Below, one piece after another: positions 1 through 6,197 of a stretch of DNA of 18,374 bases. The translations under genes were made by a program, and so were the position numbers. Source of the DNA: RGIG464 sp045643185 (GTDB lineage Bacteria; Myxococcota_A; Bradymonadia; UBA4248); assembly GCA_045643185.1 (NCBI GenBank), contig JAZUKH010000060.1, forward strand, positions 1 through 18,374, read 5' to 3'. Below the pieces are notes generated by a model that did no database searches, was not told the DNA's origin, and worked only from the letters and a program-made list of their open reading frames with translations. Every line of letters begins with the position of its first letter. The first letter of the stretch is position 1.

Positions 1-53
1 CTCCCGTCCCCCGCGCGTCTCTCCCGTGCCCCTTGCAATCCCGGTTGATTTGT
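1..53. other. window edge, C-rich stretch, possible gene end
   Basis: Short C-rich sequence with two similar CTCCCGT-type 12-mers at about 1-12 and 21-32. Two plus-strand frames are open from the window edge and end in stops just before the terminator at 54 (TGA at 46-48, TAA at 53-55). It may therefore be the last codons of a plus-strand gene that converges on the acidic-protein gene. There is too little sequence to decide the frame or any product. Confidence 0.25.
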
Positions 54-94
54 AACAACAAAAAAGCCCGCAATTTGCGGGCTTTTTTGTTGTT
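54..94. terminator. bidirectional rho-independent terminator
   Basis: A perfect 20-bp inverted repeat (54-73 with 75-94) around one central base. It has a GC core GCCCGC/GCGGGC flanked by six A on one side and six T on the other, so it can terminate in both directions. It lies 32 bp past the stop of the minus-strand acidic-protein gene and would also serve any plus-strand gene ending near base 50. Confidence 0.9.
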
Positions 95-126
95 TGAGAC
101 TGGCTCAGGCTACGAACTTGTGAAGA

Positions 127-486
127 TTAGTAATCTTCGTCCTCATCTTCTTCGTCGCCATCTTCGTCTTCACCGTAGATACCGAAGCCGTATTCGTCGT
201 AGTCTTCATCGTCCTCGTCTTCGTCGTCGTCATCCTCGTCTTCGCCGTCGTCATCCCAGTCGTCGTCGTCTTCGTCGTCGTAGTCTTCGTCGTCCTCATA
301 ATCGTCGTCGTAGTCTTCGTCGTCTTCATAATCGTCGTCGTCTTCGTCTTCTTCCTCGTAATCTTCATAATCATCGAGTTCGTCATCGCTGTGTCGTTTG
401 CGACCAGCGAGTTCGAGGCTGTCCACCGGGGTAAGACCAAGCAAGAAAAGCGGAAGTTGTGTGGTTTCGTTTGTCAGCGATAACAT
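127..486 (-). CDS. extremely acidic low-complexity protein, function unknown
   Basis: Encodes 119 residues. Residues 1-32 form a fairly ordinary, partly hydrophobic segment (LPLFLLGL near 11-18) ending in a short basic patch (GRKRH, 28-32). From residue 34 to the C-terminus the chain is almost only Asp and Glu, with regularly spaced Tyr in units such as DYEDDEDYDD, one Trp, and a short Gly/Tyr/Phe island (EYGFGIYG) near 97-104. There is no signal peptide, membrane span or recognised domain. The start is supported by GAGGT nine bases upstream, and a strong terminator follows the stop, so this is a well-bounded single-gene unit. The tail is expected to be disordered and highly negative. DNA mimicry, histone- or basic-protein binding, or cation binding are guesses only. 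The other frames across this stretch translate into low-complexity Arg- or Thr-rich products and are artefacts of the GAN/TAY codons. Confidence 0.75.
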   Translation of the reverse strand: MLSLTNETTQLPLFLLGLTPVDSLELAGRKRHSDDELDDYEDYEEEDEDDDDYEDDEDYDDDYEDDEDYDDEDDDDWDDDGEDEDDDDEDEDDEDYDEYGFGIYGEDEDGDEEDEDEDY

Positions 487-632
487 GATTTTTTTACCTC
501 ATTATGGCGTGCGAAATAAATCGTGGTGGAAAAGAAAAATTATGGGTAAAAATGCCGAATCATGGCTATTCCCCCCAAAAAAAGCACGCCTTTCTAATCA
601 CATTGCGATTTGAACGCAAGCCTACATTTGTG

Positions 633-644
633 TTTTTTTGACAT
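633..644 (+). promoter_or_regulatory. possible -35 element with T-tract
   Basis: Seven T followed by GACAT, giving a perfect TTGACA at 638-643. No good -10 hexamer lies 16-18 bases downstream, so it is only a candidate promoter for the gene starting at 707. The identical 12-mer recurs at 5964-5975, upstream of the lipoprotein gene at 6198. The rest of the divergent gap 487-706 shows nothing else I can name. Confidence 0.25.
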
Positions 645-706
645 TTGCAGCGTGCTAAAACATCGCGCTCTTTATTTGGGCAAAAAGCTTAAGGAGAAAT
701 GCAAAA

Positions 707-2686
707 ATGTCATCGTGTAAACTTTGTTGTGAACGTCAGGTCATCAGAGCGTTATTTGCGGCGAGTCGTCAGGAATGGCAGAATATACGTTGGCGTTGTA
801 GTCGGATCGACGGCGAGTGTTTGGCAAAGGAACTTTCGAAAGATGGGCATCCTGTGTCGCGCGAAGCCGTTGAGGACATCGTGAAAAACCTTTCGATGTT
901 TTCGTTACGTGAAGATTCGCTCCATGTGAATATCAAAGGATTTGTTCGTGACTTTGATCGTCAGACGATCGCCGAAGGACTTGGTTCTGAGGGCGTTCAA
1001 TTCTTTCCGACGCGTCAGAGTGCGAATCGCTCGGCATACGAAACTTGCCGCGAAGCGGCGTTTTTTGGTTACGGCGCTTTTGAAGACCAGTTTTTGAAAT
1101 GTCCGGTCGAAGCGCTCGGTTCGTTGATCGGTCAGCCTCAATCCGTGCCGGTAACCACGGTTCTGCGCGACTTGCGCGAAGGTTTTGCCGAAAACGACGT
1201 GGCGTGTGACATGTTGGGACGCGATCAGTTTTTTAATGCCGATGTATCGACACCCGAAAAATATGTCGCTTTTCAAAACCAGCTCCGTTCGTCATCGATT
1301 TCTGGCGATCTTGCTGACAAGCTCAGTTCGTTTTTTCATCGCCGCATGACGATCGGTGTGCGCGATACGCTTCGTTGGAGCCTTGGCGCTCGTCATCCAC
1401 GTTTCGACTGGTCGCGTGCCAAAAAACACATTGAAACGGCATTCAGCCATTATGGACGCGACGACTTTAACGCGCCGCAACTCGTTTACTACACGTATGC
1501 GCCGTCGGTCGACGATAACGAGATCGAAGAGACGACGCGCCTAAATGCCGTCGTTGTGGACGAACTCGCGGATCAGCTCAAAAACGCGTTGGATGAGGCC
1601 AAACTTGACCTGAGCAGCAGTGTTGATGGGTTTAGACTCGCCTGTCAGTGGATCCTCGATATTCATCACGATTACCCTGACTTCGATCTGGAATGCGCTG
1701 GGTTGAATGACGCAGCGGTTCATATCGACTTTATGAATCACTCCGTGCACGAAAAAGTCAGTCAGAATTTGACGGGCAACGCGGTTCAAATGCGTCGAAA
1801 CACGAATTTCCGCGCGCATTTCGATGCTTACGGGTTGACACAACGTTGTCTTTCACGCCTGACAGCCTCTGAACTCGACCTTTTCTTCGACACGGTAAAG
1901 AGCGTCATTCGCCGTTACGACGACAAGAATGGTTTCGTGACCGAACAGGGCATTTTAATGTATCGCCGCTTGCCGACCGTGCTTTTTATGCTTCAACAGC
2001 GTGGTCTTGCTCAGGCGCTCGAAGGCGAACGGGTGCTCGATTCTTTCGACTTGTCAGTCATGACGAGCCTGGAACACGCGAGTTACATGCGCACCTACGG
2101 CGAGATCTCTGAAAAACTGCTCGTGTTTTTCGTGTTGACATTGCGTCACATGATGATGACCGACCATGCGCCCGACCTTCGTCCCAAAAAGTTGATCAAA
2201 GACTTTTTGGTTTTGGGGCTTTGGGGCACGCGCACCCCGAATTTGCTCGTTCACCTCTATGCGCCTGCTGACTCTGACCCGAATACGCCCGTTTCTCAAC
2301 TTGCTCGTTCGGAAGTACGCTTCATTGGTTGCGAACAAGTCGAGATTCATGCGCTCGATCATCTGAACTCGAATGCCAAGGCGATGCGGTTCATCGTGGC
2401 ACAGTGTCTGCCGCTCATCGAACCCAGTATTTTGCGCAACATCGGGACGTTCACGATGGCGATGGACGAATTCACGAATGGTGCTGCGGCACCTGAGATC
2501 AATGCGTTCAGCATCGTGCATTATGCCTCGGACATCCTGCGTGAGATCGGTCATGCTGGCATTAAGGGATCGCTCGAAGACGTCGTTTCACTGACGGAAT
2601 TTCTTGTTGGCGCCTCGCTCGACCACGCGACGCAAAAGCTCGACGAAGTCGATCGTTGGTTGAAAAAATACCGTCATGACGCGTAG
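707..2686 (+). CDS. hypothetical protein, 659 residues, coupled to a TonB-like gene
   Basis: I do not recognise this family. The ATG at 707 follows AGGAG (692-696) with good spacing and is preferred over the out-of-frame ATG at 699. There is no signal peptide or clear membrane span, so the product is probably cytoplasmic. The N-terminus has a Cys cluster (CKLCC, residues 4-8). Residues 35-80 could form a helix-turn-helix followed by a beta strand pair, which is weak winged-helix-like evidence. The remainder alternates predicted helices and short strands, with Asp/His-rich stretches such as IHHDYPDFD near 319-327 and HFDAYG near 371-376. The latter loosely recall acyltransferase HHxxxDG motifs but do not match them. 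The coding pattern (third-position bias, consistent length) is like its neighbours. It ends 3 bases before the TonB-like gene, so the two are very likely co-transcribed. Confidence 0.85.
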   Translation: MSSCKLCCERQVIRALFAASRQEWQNIRWRCSRIDGECLAKELSKDGHPVSREAVEDIVKNLSMFSLREDSLHVNIKGFVRDFDRQTIAEGLGSEGVQFFPTRQSANRSAYETCREAAFFGYGAFEDQFLKCPVEALGSLIGQPQSVPVTTVLRDLREGFAENDVACDMLGRDQFFNADVSTPEKYVAFQNQLRSSSISGDLADKLSSFFHRRMTIGVRDTLRWSLGARHPRFDWSRAKKHIETAFSHYGRDDFNAPQLVYYTYAPSVDDNEIEETTRLNAVVVDELADQLKNALDEAKLDLSSSVDGFRLACQWILDIHHDYPDFDLECAGLNDAAVHIDFMNHSVHEKVSQNLTGNAVQMRRNTNFRAHFDAYGLTQRCLSRLTASELDLFFDTVKSVIRRYDDKNGFVTEQGILMYRRLPTVLFMLQQRGLAQALEGERVLDSFDLSVMTSLEHASYMRTYGEISEKLLVFFVLTLRHMMMTDHAPDLRPKKLIKDFLVLGLWGTRTPNLLVHLYAPADSDPNTPVSQLARSEVRFIGCEQVEIHALDHLNSNAKAMRFIVAQCLPLIEPSILRNIGTFTMAMDEFTNGAAAPEINAFSIVHYASDILREIGHAGIKGSLEDVVSLTEFLVGASLDHATQKLDEVDRWLKKYRHDA

Positions 2687-2689
2687 AGC

Positions 2690-3616
2690 GTGACTTGTAA
2701 GGCGTTTGACCGATTCATGCGAATTTACCTGACGAGTTTTGGCGCGAGTGTCGCGATCCACGCGTTGATCGTGTGCGTTTTGGCGAGTTTGCCGACCCAC
2801 GTGGTCGATCCGTTGCGGTATATGCATTTGCATGAGTCGGTTCAGCGCGTCGAACCCTATCGCGCTGTCGTTCAGTTTGCGCTCGCCGACTCGTGGCGCG
2901 AGGAACCAGGTGATGACGCGTTCGAAGACGAAATGCCTGACTTTGCAGATCAGACCGCGTTGGATGCGTTGCCTCAGCCCGTTTTGCCCAACCTGGTGTA
3001 TCACGGAGCGTCGTCGCTCGAACCAGGTGACGAAAAGGCGCCCGATGTTGCGGACTCGCCGCGTGTCGAGGCCGAGTTGGAAATGGCGCCGCGTGTTGAC
3101 GCCCAACCGGACGCAGCGCCGCGTGTTGACGCCCAACCGGACGCAACGCCGCGTGTTGACGCCCAACCGGACGCCGCGTCTGACGTCGTTTTGGCGCAGG
3201 GGCCGCGTGTTGAGTCTGGGCCGGTTGCGGCATCCAGAACTCGGTCCGCCGATCAGTCGGTGCCGGGCGTGAAGGTCGCGGTGAGCGCAGGCGGCACGGA
3301 CTCTGTGCCATCACCTGTTGACCAGGAAGCCTTGTGGCAAGCCTATGCCAAGCAGATCAGCGCGATCTTTGCCAAAAAACGCACGTATCCGCCCATGGCT
3401 CGTCGCCTTAACCAGTCTGGGTCTGTGCTCGTCGAAATGGAACTCGCCCAGACCGGTCAACTTCTGCAAGCTCAGATCGTGCGTTCCTCTGGGTCAAAAA
3501 TTCTCGACAAAGCTGCGCTCGACTTGATCGAAAAAGTCGATCTGCCGCCGTTGCCATCAGGCATTCGTGGCGATAAACACCGTGTGCGTGTGCCCATCGA
3601 GTATCGACTAAAATAG
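2690..3616 (+). CDS. TonB family energy transducer-like protein
   Basis: An envelope-spanning protein. A single N-terminal membrane span (about residues 14-34) contains SVAIHALIV, which keeps the Ser-x-x-x-His arrangement seen in the TonB anchor that contacts ExbB/ExbD. A long Pro/Ala/Asp-rich periplasmic linker (about 60-210) holds three perfect 10-residue repeats (RVDAQPDAAP type, residues 135-163). The C-terminal TonB domain (about 214-308) shows the usual features: a YPPMAR motif, the GSVLVEMELAQTG strand pair, SSGSKILDKAALDLI, and a final VPIEYRL strand. The family transmits proton-motive force to outer-membrane transporters. The start is uncertain: GTG at 2690 lies 3 bases after the upstream stop, while ATG at 2717 gives a more usual short cytoplasmic tail. 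Neither has a good ribosome site. No ExbB, ExbD or receptor gene is nearby, so the partner is unknown. Periplasmic TonB-domain proteins with other roles also exist. Confidence 0.85.
   Translation: MTCKAFDRFMRIYLTSFGASVAIHALIVCVLASLPTHVVDPLRYMHLHESVQRVEPYRAVVQFALADSWREEPGDDAFEDEMPDFADQTALDALPQPVLPNLVYHGASSLEPGDEKAPDVADSPRVEAELEMAPRVDAQPDAAPRVDAQPDATPRVDAQPDAASDVVLAQGPRVESGPVAASRTRSADQSVPGVKVAVSAGGTDSVPSPVDQEALWQAYAKQISAIFAKKRTYPPMARRLNQSGSVLVEMELAQTGQLLQAQIVRSSGSKILDKAALDLIEKVDLPPLPSGIRGDKHRVRVPIEYRLK
3091..3180 (+). repeat. three 30-bp in-frame tandem repeats
   Basis: Units 3091-3120, 3121-3150 and 3151-3180 share the first 24 bases exactly and differ only in the last few. Each adds ten residues (RVDAQPDAAP type) to the TonB linker. 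The near identity points to recent expansion by slippage or recombination, and linker length may vary between strains. There are no spacers, so this is not a CRISPR. Confidence 0.9.
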
Positions 3617-3704
3617 GTTTTTATAAAAAACGAGTGAACCATAACCATGGGCGCAATCAATCATTTGTATGAATAATGCCGCATGGTTAAAGGCCCTGCC
3701 AGGC

Positions 3705-3802
3705 GAGGGGGTAGACGCGTATTTCGTATTTCCGTAGTAGAGACGCAAAAGTTTGCGTCTCTACGGAAATACGAAATAGCGGCTCAGGGGGAGGCTTCCC
3801 CC
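3705..3802. repeat. 98-bp structured repeat, copy 1
   Basis: The element starts with GAGGGGG (3705-3711). It then forms a long imperfect hairpin (3721-3777) with arms starting ATTTCGTATTTCCGTA and inner stem AGAGACGCAAA/TTTGCGTCTCT, with a 3-base bulge in the left arm. It ends with a small hairpin GGGGGA-N4-TCCCCC (3787-3802). The same three-part layout recurs at 13023-13118. It contains no open reading frame of note and lies between the convergent TonB-like and barrel-like genes. It is probably a non-autonomous palindromic repeat or MITE-like element. It has no terminator-like T run. Confidence 0.8.
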
Positions 3803-3814
3803 TTCATACGAATC

Positions 3815-5785
3815 TTAACGAAATGGATTTGTGGCAAGGGTTGGACATCTGGCTTTTTCTAGAAGCGGCGTGGGAACGGTCCAAGTCATTTGAATACCGG
3901 GTTGCCAGAAGTGCATGTCGTGGCCGAGCTGAGGATTGCTCCAAACGATATACCGGTCAAAATCGGCTTCCAGGCTTACATCGTTATTGGTAATGAAATC
4001 GTAGTCGAATTTGAGGCCGATCGAGAAGGTCGGCGTGATGTACCAGTCGAAGGCGAAGCCGATCTTCGCGGCAAAAGCAACGCCCGGGCCGAGGGTCTTA
4101 TCAAAGATGTAGGGACGGGTATAGCCGGATTTTGTGCGTTTTGAGCGTTCGTCGCCGCCGCTGTATGCAGCACCCAGCCCGAGGTCGAACGACAACTGGA
4201 AGCGCGATGCCCAGAAGGGCAGACCAAATCGGAAGACGCCAAAGGACGCCATGAGGATCTGTGGATCCATTTTGTCGCCGGCGTCGCCCAGCCATGGACC
4301 ATAGCCGAATTCCTGCTGCACATAGAACGTGAACCAGTTGAACGTGTATCCGATGGCGAAGGTGAGGCCAAACTGGCTCAAATAGTCGACGCCATCGAGG
4401 TCTCGGCCTTCCATGAACGTTGAAACGTCCAGATCTTTCACGGGAGAGTTAAGCGAGGCCGTGCAGGGTTCATCCAAAATGACGCCGGCTGTGAAGCCCA
4501 GTTTAAACTCAAAACCCTCACGGTCGCGAAGGATGCGTTCTGCAAGATGGTAGCCGCCGTCCCATTCGATGAATGTCGTGGTGCCGGTCGTGTACGAGCT
4601 TACGTTTTCTTTCCATACTTGGCGCATGTCCTCGATATAATCGGTTTGTGATGATATCTGGGATTGCATGTTCGAATACTCTTCATTGGTCAAAATATTT
4701 AAATCCCTCATTTCATACAGGAGCGCTCTTGATTTATCGTTAAACTCTTCAGCGCTGATGATGCCTTCCAGGGCATATTCATTCCAACGGTTGTACTCTT
4801 CCTGATATTTGGGGAATATCTTGTTTCGATCGGGATTGAGATGTTTATAAGTTGCGATGAGCTCGTCTATTTCTTTGAGATTTTCGTCTTTATTTTCAGG
4901 CGTGATGAGGTTGAAAGCGATGAGTTTGTCCATTTCGGTGCTTTGGCAATCGCGGTATTGTTCGGTGGGACCATATTGATCAAAGCAGTCCTGGACGGTA
5001 ACAAAGAAATCATGAAAATGTGAGCATTGATTGACCAGGTTTGGCAGTGTTTCGGAGATAAACATGTCGTAGTCGGCCTGTTCAAGCATGCCTTTGTTGT
5101 ATTCCGTATCGACGAGCGTCTTTATATTTTTCTGATATTGTTCAGGCGTTGTCTGATTGGTTTTACATTTATCGTTTTCTTTTTGAATTGATTCTAGGAG
5201 TTTTTGGACAGCGTCACGTTTTGCCTGAAGGTCTTCTGGCATGGGTTGACCTTGAAATGCCAGTGTTTGGGACTCGGCTGATCGTTGCGCATCTTGAGTC
5301 TGCATGCAGATCTGGAAAGGTTTTTCGAGCGATACGATGGCCGAATTGTATTCCTCAATATCGATGATTTCGCCCTCATATAAGACTTTTAGGGCTGCAT
5401 TTTGTTGGCTGATAAAGTTCATGGGAGAGATATTTCCCGAAAGACAAGCTTGATAATTATGTCCGGACAAATTCTGGTATTGATTTATTTGCATTTTGAT
5501 CAATTCGTTGAATTGATTCTCGAGAAGGGCACGGGCTTCTTCGTAAACATTTTGATCGATCAGACCATCCTTGAGAGCCTTGTCGCAGTAAGCTTGGGCC
5601 TGTTTTTTCCACTGAACGATCGTGATCTTACCGTCTAAATAGCTCTGGTAGAGTGTTGCGAACGAGCTGTCGAGTTCTTTTATGACTGCGTTGGCATCCG
5701 CCTGCGCAAAAGCATTGGTATTGGCAAAGAGCAGGCAGAGCGTCATGACTAGGATAGAATGTTTAATGTGTTTCATATTAGCCAT
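3815..5785 (-). CDS. secreted protein with helical repeats and C-terminal barrel-like domain
   Basis: Signal peptide MKHIKHSILVMTLCLLF... with likely cleavage after AFA, just before QADA. The mature N-terminal part (about 370 residues) is helical. It contains at least four copies of a roughly 45-residue unit with the pattern (L/S)xGxI-S/T-xxxF/Y ... LxxxGxI/L-xxxEY, plus one degenerate copy. In the numbering used here (first Met of MANMKH as 1) the units lie near 47-90, 110-155, 202-250 and 333-378. They resemble SHOCT-like helical hairpins. The last 230 residues alternate aromatic and glycine in strands typical of an outer-membrane barrel (FGLTFAIGYTFNWFTFYV, GLKFDYDF). The start could also be ATG at 5776, and neither has a clear ribosome site. 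A TTG further upstream at 5815 looks unlikely. It converges with the TonB-like gene and diverges from the lipoprotein gene. I do not recognise a named family, and function is unknown. Confidence 0.85.
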   Translation of the reverse strand: MANMKHIKHSILVMTLCLLFANTNAFAQADANAVIKELDSSFATLYQSYLDGKITIVQWKKQAQAYCDKALKDGLIDQNVYEEARALLENQFNELIKMQINQYQNLSGHNYQACLSGNISPMNFISQQNAALKVLYEGEIIDIEEYNSAIVSLEKPFQICMQTQDAQRSAESQTLAFQGQPMPEDLQAKRDAVQKLLESIQKENDKCKTNQTTPEQYQKNIKTLVDTEYNKGMLEQADYDMFISETLPNLVNQCSHFHDFFVTVQDCFDQYGPTEQYRDCQSTEMDKLIAFNLITPENKDENLKEIDELIATYKHLNPDRNKIFPKYQEEYNRWNEYALEGIISAEEFNDKSRALLYEMRDLNILTNEEYSNMQSQISSQTDYIEDMRQVWKENVSSYTTGTTTFIEWDGGYHLAERILRDREGFEFKLGFTAGVILDEPCTASLNSPVKDLDVSTFMEGRDLDGVDYLSQFGLTFAIGYTFNWFTFYVQQEFGYGPWLGDAGDKMDPQILMASFGVFRFGLPFWASRFQLSFDLGLGAAYSGGDERSKRTKSGYTRPYIFDKTLGPGVAFAAKIGFAFDWYITPTFSIGLKFDYDFITNNDVSLEADFDRYIVWSNPQLGHDMHFWQPGIQMTWTVPTPLLEKARCPTLATNPFR

Positions 5786-6197
5786 AAATGATGAATTATT
5801 GATGGTGTTTGACAAGTGCTATTAGCACAAGATGATAAATTCGCGACCGTCTCCGTTTGAACGATGAGGGCGTTTGGTGATGGGAAGTTAGTCTGTGGTA
5901 AATGATCGGTTTGCTTTGAACAAGGCGTTACAATGGATACGGTGAATCAGGACGATGAATAGCTTTTTTTGACATGATGTTTTCAAAATAGAACGATTTT
6001 TTGAAAATCATTCGTTGGCGCGGGTTTACACGATTAGGGAATGATTAGCAACATTATATATTGATCACATTTGGCTGATTTTGCTCATAAAATGAGTTGT
6101 TTTTAGGCAAACGTCGTTGTGATTTGGTCTCAAAAAGGCTAAACCGCGCGAGCGTGAATTTTGGCCGGGCGACCGGTTGGTTTTGGAGGAGTTAAAT
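5786..6197. other. 412-bp AT-rich divergent intergenic region
   Basis: Separates the divergent barrel-like gene (minus) and lipoprotein gene (plus), so it should carry both promoters. Visible items are a perfect 5-bp inverted repeat at 5816-5828, a T7-GACAT motif at 5964-5975 (TTGACA at 5969-5974, with only a poor -10 17 bases on), a short AT-rich hairpin near 5995-6009, and a strong ribosome site GGAGGAG at 6185-6191. I see no convincing gene or RNA in it. Confidence 0.6.
5816..5828. promoter_or_regulatory. short palindrome GTGCT-N3-AGCAC, possible operator
   Basis: GTGCT ATT AGCAC is a perfect inverted repeat about 31 bp upstream of the barrel-like gene start. On the plus strand it directly follows a TTGACA (5809-5814). 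Its position fits an operator or a 5' leader hairpin, but no known regulator site is matched. Confidence 0.3.

Noticed and set aside
371..427. Acyltransferase-like HHxxxDG active site in the 659-residue protein (residues 319-376)
   Set aside because: The IHHDYPDFD and HFDAYG segments do not match the required spacing, and no other part of that fold is evident. The coordinates given here are not the locus; the segments lie near 1661-1834.
33..440. Arg-rich and Thr-rich open frames overlapping the acidic gene
   Set aside because: They are alternative readings of the GAN/TAY simple repeat, and they cross or ignore the terminator at 54-94 that fits the minus-strand gene.
3091..3180. Possible CRISPR-like array
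   Set aside because: The units are directly adjacent with no spacers, and they are in frame within a protein linker.
2588..3314. Open frames of about 190-200 codons antisense to the TonB-like gene
   Set aside because: Their repeated residues are only the mirror of the 30-bp repeat. The TonB domain on the plus strand decides the coding frame.
3617..3632. GTTTTTATAAAAAAC just after the TonB-like gene as a terminator
   Set aside because: The stem is made only of A/T pairs apart from its outermost base pair and lacks a GC stem, so it is unlikely to terminate.
6177..6197. Upstream TTG start for the lipoprotein
   Set aside because: It would overlap the strong ribosome site GGAGGAG and spoil the signal peptide that begins at ATG 6198.
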